A DNA stretch of 64,000 nucleotides from Corallochytrium limacisporum (taxonomy: Eukaryota > Opisthokonta), in the NCBI GenBank assembly GCA_002811645.1, contig PDIP01000103.1:1-64000 (forward strand), in the 5' to 3' direction. Below, piece by piece: positions 38,360 to 48,800 of this stretch. The notes below the pieces were generated by a model. That model was not told where the DNA came from, made no database searches, and saw only the letters and a program-made list of their open reading frames with translations. The number at the start of each line of letters is the position of its first letter. Within the stretch, counting starts at the first letter, position 1. Position numbers and translations under genes: made by a program.

Positions 38360-40099
38360 ATGCAATACCCTGTTCTACGATTACATGGTCTCCGGACCTC
38401 TCAAATCAATGGGACAGGAGCCAACCTCTTGCGACCGACGCTACTCGGGTTCGGGAGGGGTGCTGCGTCGTACCATTCGTCCACGGGTCCATGGAATCGC
38501 CAGGGATTCCGCCGCCCCAGCAACCGATGGCTATCACAGAGTGCGAGCGCTGTCGCTACAGAAAGCACCGGTCAGCCTCTGCCGTTCTCACACCCGCACC
38601 TTTTTGACAATGACCGGCATCTTGCACCGGGCTTTACTAGCGAAGAGTTTGCCCTGCGAAGGTCTACACTCATGAAACGCCTCGCCACAAACAGTCGGTT
38701 CACTGCGGCTCCTTTAGAAGATGGTAGTCTACGTGTTGCTGCCATTGTTTTTGGCAATGCCACTGCCACCATGACTAATGACATTCCCTACGTCTTCCGG
38801 CAGCACTCGGACTTCTTCTACCTCACGGGATTCGACGAACCTGGAGCAGTGCTCCTGCTGCAGGCCACGGTCTCCGGTGCGGGTCACACCACGACAATGA
38901 GTGACAGTGAGAACGTCGAACAACGAATCGGGTTCGGTACTACAGCATGGGGCACCACACCATCTTCTATTGAAGATGAGCAACTGGAAGTGTACATGAC
39001 AATGTTCGTGCCGCCGAAGGATCCGGAGCGAGAGATGTGGGACGGACCCCGCACTGGTATTCAGGGAGCGATGCAGTATTTTGGTGCGGATGAAGCATTC
39101 TCCACTTCAGAAACGGTGCATCGGATCGCATCGACGCTGGATGCTCGAAAGACACAAGCGGTTTACATTAGCCAACCCTGCATACAGAGCGCGGACCATT
39201 TGGGTGTCACGGCGGGTGTGCGCCAGGCGCTTCAGCAGCAGCAGGAGAGCCGGCCCACGTTGCAACTGATGGGCATCGACGATGTCGTAGAGAGCATGCG
39301 GGTCATTAAGACACCCGCAGAAATTAGACAATTACACAAAGTCTGCGATGTGAGTGCAGAGGCAGTCCACGAGGTAATGCGAGCGACCAAGCCAGGTATT
39401 GGTGAGCACTATCTCAGTGCTAGACTTGAGTATGAGTGCCGTAGCCGCGGGTGTGCGCGCTTGGCCTACCCTCCGGTTGTGGCTGCCGGTAACAATGCCA
39501 ACACTCTGCACTACGTGAGCAACGACCAAATCTGCCATGACGGCGACCTGATCCTAATGGACGGCGGGGGTGAGTTGGGATACTACTCCGCCGATATCAC
39601 GCGCGTGTGGCCTGTTAACGGCAAGTTCTCCAAGCCTCAAGCAGATATTTACGATGCAGTATTGAACGCACAGAAACAGATCATTGAGGCCGCAGGGCGA
39701 CCGAACACAAGCCTCGACGGGTTGCACCGACTTAGCATGGAGCTCCTCGCGGAAGAGTTGCGAAAGTTGGGGATCTTGCCAGCATCCGCGCCCAGTGCGA
39801 CGATGGCGCATCTCATGCGCAAATTTTACCCGCACCACGTTGGGCACTGGCTTGGTATGGACGTGCATGACACTGGATCTGTGTCCCGGGCCATGTCACT
39901 GCGTCCTGGGATGGTGGTCACCATCGAACCCGGTCTTTACTTCCCAAAGGACAGTCGCGACATACCCGAAGAATACCGCGGCATTGGAATCCGCATTGAG
40001 GACGATGTATTGATTGAGGGTGAAAATCAGGTGAGTGTTTTGACCGAACGGTGCGTCAAGGAACGCGATGCCATTGAGGACCTCATGCGGTCTCCTTGA
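38360..40099 (+). CDS. ICP55: Mitochondrial Xaa-Pro aminopeptidase, ICP55/XPNPEP3-like
   Basis: I start at the ATG at 38360 (579 residues); the open frame extends further 5' only from a GTG. The first about 65 residues are Arg/Ser/Leu-rich without acidic residues, a mitochondrial presequence. An aminopeptidase P N-domain follows (with Asp-Phe-Phe-Tyr-Leu-Thr-Gly-Phe-Asp-Glu-Pro), then a pita-bread metalloprotease fold. The five metal ligands are in place: Asp401, Asp412, His496, Glu523 and Glu547. Icp55 removes one residue from the new N-terminus of proteins after mitochondrial presequence cleavage, which stabilises them. The short His-Ile-Gly-Leu-type region is Val-Gly-His-Trp-Leu-Gly-Met-Asp-Val-His-Asp, as in the family. 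Confidence 0.94.
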   Translation: MQYPVLRLHGLRTSQINGTGANLLRPTLLGFGRGAASYHSSTGPWNRQGFRRPSNRWLSQSASAVATESTGQPLPFSHPHLFDNDRHLAPGFTSEEFALRRSTLMKRLATNSRFTAAPLEDGSLRVAAIVFGNATATMTNDIPYVFRQHSDFFYLTGFDEPGAVLLLQATVSGAGHTTTMSDSENVEQRIGFGTTAWGTTPSSIEDEQLEVYMTMFVPPKDPEREMWDGPRTGIQGAMQYFGADEAFSTSETVHRIASTLDARKTQAVYISQPCIQSADHLGVTAGVRQALQQQQESRPTLQLMGIDDVVESMRVIKTPAEIRQLHKVCDVSAEAVHEVMRATKPGIGEHYLSARLEYECRSRGCARLAYPPVVAAGNNANTLHYVSNDQICHDGDLILMDGGGELGYYSADITRVWPVNGKFSKPQADIYDAVLNAQKQIIEAAGRPNTSLDGLHRLSMELLAEELRKLGILPASAPSATMAHLMRKFYPHHVGHWLGMDVHDTGSVSRAMSLRPGMVVTIEPGLYFPKDSRDIPEEYRGIGIRIEDDVLIEGENQVSVLTERCVKERDAIEDLMRSP

Positions 40100-41672
40100 G
40101 TTCCCATCAATCAGAACAACTCCGCATATGCACCATCTGTACACTGCAGTCATATTCCAACATAATCAACCACCACAAAGATCATCATCACTAAAGAAAC
40201 CACCATCTCTGATATGTAGAGCCTCCTGACGTCTTTTTTTTATCCATTCCAGTATATAACATGCGCTCGGCGACTCATTACAGTAGCGATTCCTTCGCTT
40301 CTGGATGCAGTGACACTCAGGGTGTAAGACAGCCTCGGTTCCATCCGCCACCTACGTCCCCCCTTTCTCGACCCATACCCGTATATTCAATTTGGTCCAT
40401 TGTTAAATATAGCAACAGTCTCGAAAACCCGTCCCTTGTGAATGTACCAACCCCATCCAAAACGGTAGTGAACACGGTTGGTAGCAAAAAAACCGGACCC
40501 CCCCCCCTAATCCCTCCCCTAGCCTTAGTCCCAAACGAGAAAACTAAGGGGAACCTGGGATCACAAAGCTTTTCTGACACAAACACACACACACCACGGA
40601 CCTGTGGTTGGTTGGGGCTCGGTCATTTTGTGCTTTTGCTTTCTCCCCCACACTTGCCCTGCCGGGGGATTGTTTTGCCTTTTTTTTTTTTTTTCTTCAG
40701 TGTTCCGAAAACGGGGGACCCCCCGGGAGGAGGGCAGGTGGGGAAGGGCGGCCAAATCCCGGGGTAACCAGCTGGTCAGTGTCTACCGGTACGGTACTTT
40801 TGGTTAGCTTGGGGGAGGCGGGTGTTGGGGGGTGTTTTTATTTTCTCCGTGCTTCCCGCCTTTTGACGCGCTTGCTGCTGCACTGCACCCTTGGCCTAGG
40901 GATGAATTGCTCCATACTCCCGTGTACTCTTTCCACGCCCGTGGTGCTGCGCCGGGGCACGGGGCCCTTGGAACAAGGGCCCCGAAACACACAAAAACGT
41001 CGAGGAGGCAGGCCTCTTATTTGATAGGGGCCTCCACACCAGCGGTCCACCACATCTGGGGGTCCTGTCACTTTTCATATTTTTTTTTCTCTTTGCTGCT
41101 GAGGGGGTGTATTGCCATCCCTCCCATCCCCATGACCGTTGGGACCATTTTCGTGCGGACCGTGGACATCAGCAGACCCAAGGCCAATGGTTTGGGACAA
41201 CACGGGAGAACTGGAAACGGGTGATCCGGGAAGGAACAATAAACGGAAATTAAGAGATGACAAGGAAATCACTAACTGGTTTGCAAGAGTTCGAAACAAG
41301 GAGATTGACAGTGGAATGGAAGATAAGTGATGAGAGTGTCGAATGTTATATCCTCAGTTTATCTTTCTTGGGTATCAGCGTGGAGAAACAACAGTCTTCT
41401 AGGAGATTGACGATGGTCCCTTTGTATCTTAATTTGAGATGCCGGCCTAGGATAACAGACGTAGGTAATTCAAGGTGTTTAGTGTGCCTATCTTACCGAT
41501 CCTGTCACTAGAACGTCGGATGACAATGTCAAACAGCAGGAACGACGCAAAAGACTTAGATATGCAGTCTTAGGGAACACCTTTAAAGACGGAAAGAAGG
41601 TATTAGGATCCATACTATTTCTTATATTTCGTCGGGAGTCATTCTTTACACCAGAGTAACAACAACGAAAAG
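40100..41672. other. Intergenic spacer
   Basis: No gene is supported. It includes C9 and T14 homopolymers (40498, 40680) and G-rich patches. The right end is the promoter of the Eps15-like gene. Confidence 0.5.
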
Positions 41673-44208
41673 ATGTCGTACTCTGCAAACGCTCCGGCTC
41701 TGTCGGATACCGAGCGTGGTGTGTACGAGAAAGTATTCAGTGAACTGCGCAAGGGAGCAGACGGTAACCCCGACCCTCAGGCAGTGATTGAATGTTTGCG
41801 CACATCCAAACTGGAAGACCGCGTTTTGGGTGAAATTTGGAATGTTAGCGGTCTGTCTGCCGGTGCAAACAAAACTACTGTTTTTAATGCATTGAAGCTG
41901 GTGGCGTCTGCACAAGGCGGAAAGGGAGTGAACCGCCAGGCACTGCAGAGCCAGGGACTGAACCCGCCAAAGGTGCAGGTGGGCGGTGGTAGTACTCCCG
42001 GGTCTGGTGCTAATACACCACAACGTAAGGCGAGCTACTCGTCGCAAGACAGCAAGGCCGGATCAACATCTTCTGGAGCTGGAGGCGATGCGCCCCCAAC
42101 TCCTGCCGAAGTGTTACGTGGGTTGGCCCTTTTTAGTGCCGAGGGAGCACAGAGTGGCCAGCTTTCGCCTGATAAGGTCCAAGCTTTCCTGCAAAAAAGT
42201 GGACAATCTCGGGAAATCCTCGGTTCCGTATGGGCTTTGTGCGGTCCCCAGAGCGGCAGCTGGGATATCCCCAGCTTCACCAAAGCTTATATTGTGTTGC
42301 GTCGCAAAGCTGAGGGTTCCATGCCGAGTGTACCACAGCAGCTGCCAGCGAGCTGGAATACTGTGATCACTTCACACTCTCCAGAAAATTGGGCGGTGCC
42401 AGTGGCTGACCGCGTGGTTTTTATGCAATACTTTGACCGCTTGTCTAACAATGGGCCTGGGCCAGTGCCCAGTGCCGCAGTGGTAGATTTCCTGGGTAAG
42501 AGTGGTACCTCAAAGGACAAGCTAGCTCGCGTGTGGCAGCTAGCGACTGAGGGGCTGCAATCAAGCGGTGACATGCGGGCAGATCAGTTTGTACTGGCAG
42601 GCTACCTAACAAAATTAGCATCTGCCAACGAACTGCCCGCGTCTGGTCCTCTTCCGCCGTCTCTTATTCCCCCGTCCTTCCGCCCTGGAAGCCAGCACAC
42701 CACATCAGGCCAGATGGCCGGTTCTGGGGCAGGTGGTCTCTCGGCCGCCCTTAGCTCGAGTGCTCTAGATGATCAGCCCATCGAGGAGCCCAAGATGCGC
42801 CAAGCGGATCTGATTAACTTGTTGGACGACTTGCCGGCACCACCGAAGCTGACGCAGTCTGAGGACAGTCTTGTAAACGAAATCAAGACACCGGACGATC
42901 TGCAGCGTGACATTGAGAAGACCGCGCAGCAGAATCAACAGGTTCAGCACGTGAGCAATCAGTTGGCTGGACTGAAGAGTGCCATTAACCAGGAAACTGA
43001 TGTGGTGAATGAAGCTCTTGAAGGGGAGAAACGCAAGATCAAGATCATGCAGGAAGAAAAGAAGGCAATTCAGGAAGAGACACAGCACCAGGACCAGCTG
43101 CTAAAGGACAAGGACAAGCAAATTGACGACCTCAAGGCCCAGGCAGAGAAGGATAGTCGGGAACTCCAGGAGCTGAAGAAAACCCTCAACCAGCGACAAG
43201 AGGAGACCCAGACTAAGGAAGTAGAGTTAAATCGCCTTAAAGAGGAGCTAGAGAGTCTACGCAAGGAACTGTTGGACGTTAGCACGCAGATCAAGAAGCA
43301 GGAAAACGAAATCACCCGGATGGACAACGAGATAAAGAAGACTTCCGTCGACGCTGAAAAACTAAAGCGCGATATCGAAGCAGGCGGTGGCCGAGCCGAC
43401 GACATCCCGTTTGCAGGCGACGCCAACATAAACATTACCACGACCGGCATTGGATCACCCGCTGCGGGATCCAACACGGCCAGTATCTCATCCAAGGCCT
43501 CCGGAACCGCTCCTAGTAATGATCCGTTCGGTGGTACCATATCTCTGGCTTCGGCGGACGATAATCCGTTTGGAGAGGCGGGTGCATTCGGTGCTCGCGG
43601 TTCAAAGACCAGCGGTGACGATCCGTTCGGCGGTGCTGACAACCCTTTCGGCAATGACTCTAGCGACCCTTTCGGCAGTAGCTCCGCGGCACCTAAGAAA
43701 GGCTCCACTCCCGGTGCTAAGGGAGCCTTTGAAGGAGATGCTTTCTTCTCCAAGGGAAGTGGTGGTCCAGCGGCGAGCGACCCGTTCGGCGGTGCCGCGG
43801 CCAACGGTGCCAGCAACGACGACCCATTTGGCAGTAACACTGCATTTGGAGGTTCAGGTTAGTATACCATTTCTGTTTATCTGTTCAACTGCTCGATGGA
43901 TACGATTTTGACTGTTTGATACTGACACTGTCTCACTTTTCTCAAACGATTTTTTCAACCATGCAGGGAAGGCTACGGAATCTAAGTCTGACAACGCTGG
44001 ATGGGGATTTGATCCATTCAGTGGTGGTGCTGGTGGTGGTCAAAGCTCCCTCGGTGCTGAGTCCGCGAGCGCGACTCTTGCCCGCGAACTCAGCAACTCC
44101 TCTGCTGCGTCAAAATCATCCTCGAAGGCGCCTCCGAAGCCTATCGAACAGATGACAGAGGAGGAGCAGATCCAGTGGGCTATTGAACAAAGCAAGTCTG
44201 AGTCATAG
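41673..44208 (+). CDS. Eps15/Ede1-like endocytic scaffold, two exons
   Basis: Exon 1 is 41673-43857 and exon 2 is 43967-44208, giving 808 residues. Three EH-like domains lie at about 8-95, 140-235 and 248-345. A coiled coil at about 405-570 has strong heptads. The tail (about 580-750) carries two NPF and six DPF motifs, which bind EH domains and AP-2. Exon 2 ends with a ubiquitin-interacting motif (Glu-Glu-x-Ile-x-x-Ala-x-x-x-Ser-x-x-Glu), the last element in animal Eps15 too. Eps15/Ede1 acts early in clathrin-coated pit assembly and recognises ubiquitinated cargo. Reading without the splice would end at a TAG just past the donor and lose the UIM. The gene converges with the AIMP1-like gene. 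Confidence 0.9.
43858..43966 (+). other. Intron of Eps15-like gene (109 bp)
   Basis: GTTAGT donor, ATGCAG acceptor with a T-rich tract before it, and CTGAC branch-point candidates near 43922. It is a phase 1 intron and splicing reveals the terminal UIM. Confidence 0.88.
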
Positions 44209-44341
44209 GTTGCACAACATATCAAACAACCAACACCAGGCCACCGATAAAGGATCACCATTGTCATAGTAAGCTATTACATTTATGTGTTTTTTTACAA
44301 GCGATATAATGCTGTCTGAGATTCAGACCAGGTGACGTAAC

Positions 44342-45208
44342 TTATTTGATGATAGCACCGTTGAGAGATGAAACCTTGCAGACACCCTTGCCCTCAATAG
44401 CGAATGGGATTCCCTTGTAGCAGGCAACACCCTTGTCGTCCACATTCAGGTCAGGCTGGATGCTCTCAAATACCTTCCGCTTCGGATTCAGTTGGGCATC
44501 GGGCGTGCGGGGATATCCTTCGAAGCTAACCAGATCGCCGGGTACAGCTCCTGCCGGAGGCTCCAGAGCTTCGCACTTGTCGGTCGCCTCCGCGCACATT
44601 ACCATGGCCTCGCTGAGGATGCCACGCATCTTTGCTGGCTTTAGATTGCAACAGAGGATTACCATACGGTTCTGCAGATAATCCATTGGTACAAACTTGA
44701 CAAGACCACTGCAAACAGTGCGGATCTCTCCATTGCCAAGGTCGCACTTCTCTACATACAGACCATCGGCATCAGGGTGCCGATCTACTTCAATTATCTT
44801 TGCCACCCGGAAGTCAAGACGAGAAACTGTGTTTTCTTTGGGGGCTTCGTTGCCTTTGGCTTTGGCATCAGCGCCTTTGTTCTTCTTCTCCTTCTTCCCT
44901 CCTTCCGAAGGGACTGTTGCTGCTTTCTTACCACCTTTGGTGGGTATGGACACTCCTTTGGCTCCATTGACCGAATACACATTCGATCCGTTTGCGTTTT
45001 CAAGTCTTTCCAGTTCGTCAATTAAACTCTTGACCGTCTGTTGCAACTCAGTCTGTTCATTCAGTGCCGCACTAATGGTGGGATCTACAGGAACAGCACC
45101 CATACCATTACCAAGCACTGCTTTCATGCGCGCAAGTTCTTGTTTCAGGTAACCGATCATGGCTTCAGCCTCGCTGGCCTTGCCTTCCAGAACATCTAGT
45201 TCAACCAT
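44342..45208 (-). CDS. AIMP1: AIMP1/EMAP II-like tRNA-binding protein
   Basis: I start at the ATG at 45208 (288 residues); a slightly longer frame begins at a TTG. An N-terminal coiled coil (about 5-70) is followed by a Lys/Ala-rich linker. An OB-fold tRNA-binding domain (about 127-230) follows, with Leu-Asp-x-Arg-Val-Ala-Lys-Ile and His-Pro-Asp-Ala-Asp-x-Leu-Tyr-Val-Glu, and then the EMAP II C-terminal extension ending Asn-Gly-x-Ile-Lys. Such proteins (p43/AIMP1, Arc1p and the TyrRS C-terminus) bind tRNA and tether aminoacyl-tRNA synthetases. The N-terminal coil is like animal AIMP1; yeast Arc1p has a GST-like N-domain instead. It is divergent from SCC2, 647 bp away. Confidence 0.93.
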   Translation of the reverse strand: MVELDVLEGKASEAEAMIGYLKQELARMKAVLGNGMGAVPVDPTISAALNEQTELQQTVKSLIDELERLENANGSNVYSVNGAKGVSIPTKGGKKAATVPSEGGKKEKKNKGADAKAKGNEAPKENTVSRLDFRVAKIIEVDRHPDADGLYVEKCDLGNGEIRTVCSGLVKFVPMDYLQNRMVILCCNLKPAKMRGILSEAMVMCAEATDKCEALEPPAGAVPGDLVSFEGYPRTPDAQLNPKRKVFESIQPDLNVDDKGVACYKGIPFAIEGKGVCKVSSLNGAIIK

Positions 45209-45855
45209 TGTGTACAATACTCACCGGATTCAAAACTTGCAATGAGCAGCAATGTTCGAATGTTTTACTGCAGAGAATGTGCTCAGACTCAAATAGTTTA
45301 CCTGAAACAAAGTGGGTAACTTCATCGGTCAAAGTACATAACGATATGGATATCGCGGTCCTGTGTATGGTTGCGCACTGTTCCCCTGCTGACCTTGGCC
45401 GCTCGTTTGCTCAACACTACGAATGGCAAAACTTCCCCGGGCTGTCACGCGGGTTGACAATGAATGGGAGTCCATTTTATGCAAGAATCAGAGTTCTGGT
45501 TACAGAGACGGAGGGTAGGAGGGAAACCATTTTTTGCCCTGGAGGGTCCCCCTTGAGCTTAGGCGCGAGTCTCACCGAGCGGAGGTGTCAATATTGCGGG
45601 ACAGTTTGGCTCGACCGGAAAGGTCTCATCGGGTACGGGATGGGTTGGTCTCGGGCTTGTGAAAGCGTCTGTGAAGGTATTTGATATATTCCTTTTGTTT
45701 CCAAAATACTAACGATTAAATATCATATTTCTGAAAATGCGAAAAGAATCCGAGAGAAGAGGTCATAGGAGTTGAGTGAGCACAACAACGATCTGGGAGC
45801 AAGATGTGAGGTTGCTAGGAATACGACGAATTAAAGCTAAAGATCCACTAAGACC
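45209..45855. other. Divergent promoter region of AIMP1-like and SCC2 genes
   Basis: No gene is supported. The spacer must supply promoters for both directions. A small plus-strand frame (45208-45684) has no features. Confidence 0.55.
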
Positions 45856-48800
45856 ATGGGGTCCAAAAATGACACAGACAAAGTTCTGTTTCCCACAGGA
45901 GGGATACAGGCGCACTTTTCGCCTTTGGTAAACTTTGCAGGTGCAATTCCTGCACCGGTACCCGAGGTCGAGTCAAGCGTTAGTCCTTTGGAGCTGGACA
46001 AGGCCTACGCAACAGTCAGTGAAGTTGTTGACCGTAGTTCTGATTTCGTAAAAGAACAGGTTTCAAAGATATGGCGTCAGCGTCGGAAGCACATACCGAC
46101 AGCTGCGCATGAAGTTCTGTCAATTCTTGATGGAAACAGTCCGTCTGATTTGCTTGATGCTTTAGGACAAAGGTTTGCAGTAGAAGGATCTGAAATAGAT
46201 ACTTCTCATGCCTATGGTGTACCATCAAGCCCTCCACCGACATCAATTCTGGATGATACTGATGTTGCCAATGTTGCATCGGAGTCAACACCGATAAAGC
46301 AAAAGCGTAAGGCTAGTGTGAAACGGGTAAATAGGAACCAAGTGACCCAGCAAATGTCCAAGGAGAAGATCGTGCAGAACTTCCTGAAATGCATTGATAA
46401 TGTACTTGATGCATGCAACGTAAGTCCTACTGATGATATAAATGAAGCACGGAATGCCATTCCCTGGGACTCTGACAGTTCAACGCCAGATCAACGTTAC
46501 ATTGAGACTGCTGCTCTGAAGCGCCTCGCAACAGAAGCGGCCACCGTTCGGTATCATGCAGGGCTTGAGGATATTTCCCTCTCTCGCGTTTTGCCTTTGG
46601 TCTTTATCCTCGCGTTTAAGATTCGGCAGGGTGCCAATGTGAATATGGAACTAGCCAAAGCTGATCCAAAGACGTTTGCTGAACATCTGAGAGAAGTGAT
46701 TAGCAGTGGACAGGTGTACTTGCATTTGCTTCTAAGTCCAGGTGCAAAGGCAGAATTGTTTGTGCATGATGTGGTTCGGGACCTCATCAGTGGTACACAA
46801 AAGATATTGACCAATTTTGTTTACCCCATCTGTGACAACTTGGTTGTGGCCGGTGACGCAGATGAGGACATGGCTGAAGCATTCGGCGGGCCGAAGAGAC
46901 GCAAGACAAAGAGCAGCGGAGCAAAGATTATTGCGAGTCATGACGATGCGAAGGCAATTATTCGGACGACGTACGCAAACAGCACTCGGCTAGTCAGCAA
47001 GATTACGGCCGAAATCTGCGGTGTGATGCAATCTTTCGCGGACTTATTGCAGAGGTATGGCCTTCCAGACACAGATTTGGTTTCGCTATCGTCGCTGGCC
47101 GTGAAGCCTTTGTTTGTAGATAATGTATTAGATGTACAGCAAATGGCTCTAGCAATGCTGCGGGTGATGGCCTGTCGTTACGCAGAGCACCGGGGTATCA
47201 TTCTGGACGAAGTGTTCGGGTCCCTTAAGCGCCTACCCAAGACTAAGAGAAACATGCGCACGTTCAAGCTGCCAGATGGAAACCATATTCAGATCATTAC
47301 TGCGCTGAGCATCAACTTGGTAGAAGCATGTACCTACAAACGCGACGTCAGTAGGAGTCAGAACTTGCTTCCAGAATTCAGAGCCATCGCACAAAGCTTC
47401 ACTGACGCAAAACATCTGGCTGCGACGTTGGTAAATCAGTTTGTCGTTATGGTTGGCGAACGACAGGAGGAAGATTCACCAAAGCTTATTTTTGAAACTT
47501 TTGTGGATGATCTTCTCTTAGCGCTAAATTTCCAACAGTATCCAGCGGTAGAACTGCTTGTGGATGTTCTCAGTAAGCTTCTCATTCGTCAGATGACGCA
47601 AAAGAACACAAAGGTGCACGTGAAATCCATTGCCCTGGAAAAACTGGGTCTTATAGCCACCAAAGTGTATCAAGACATGGGCACTCTTACGGACCTTGAA
47701 TCCGAGGATGGCGGTGCAAAGACGGCCTTGACATTCTTGAAGGAGTTGCAAATGGCGCGCTGCACGTGTGGACGAGGAGACATTGGTACAGAAATGGTCG
47801 AATGTGAGAAGTGCGAGCGGTGGTTCCACTATGCGTGCGTTGGGTACAAGGATACGGAACGACTTCAGTCATGGCTTTGTTTCCGTTGTCGCCGTGACTC
47901 CGCCATTAAGAGTGAAAACGGCAATGGAATGGATCTGGACGACGAAGATGAAGAGTACCGAAATAACATTTGGTTCAACAATGAATCCGAGTTGCTAGAG
48001 AAAGTACAGGCCACCACGGAAGAAGAAGCCCGTTTAGCGCTCCATGCGCTGCTCCTTGACAATCTGTGCAAGGATAATTATGTTTCAGCACTTAGCCGCC
48101 ACTTCCTCATAAGTAAGTGGCTGGTTGAGCGTGAAGCTAAGAGTTCTGGGGATGCAGATGAAGAGGACCAAGAAGGTATGGATGAGGAGGCTCCAGTTGA
48201 GCTAAACAGTTCTGTGGAAATCAGTGATGATACAAAGAAACTCTATCTAAATCCGCACTACTGGTACGATGAGACCATTCATTCCTTTGGTCCGCCGCGA
48301 CAAGCGACCATATCTGACAACACAGCCCAAAGAATCATGCTGTTCTTGATGAGCCAGACAGGTGTGCACAGGAACCGGGAGCAGTTACACATTACTCTGA
48401 CACATTTTCTTTCAGATAGTGCTGCGTTGATGAGGACCCGAGCCATGAAAGCCATTACCTCTGTGATGGAAGCATGCCCTCCTCTGCTTGCCAAGGAAGA
48501 CACCAGAGACACGCTATTGAGTACACTCATGGACAAGAGTACGATGGTGCGGGAAAGCGCCGTGGAACTTATCGGTCGCGTGGTCAGTCATCATGTGACC
48601 CATCTGGATCAGTACTATGATGCGTTGGTCAGGCGCTGTAAGGATGTAGGTAAGTCGGTCCGGAAGAAGACAATCAAGACTTTACGAGACATTGCGGTCA
48701 CTCATCATACACACCCAAGGGTTGCTGACATATGTTTCCACCTCAGCGGCCGCCTCAGTGACGAACCATCCATAAAGGATCTGGTTCAGGAAACCCTTAC

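Noticed and set aside
43070-43840. 256-codon antisense frame rich in Ser and Leu
   Set aside because: It is a shadow of the coiled coil and NPF/DPF tail of the Eps15-like gene.
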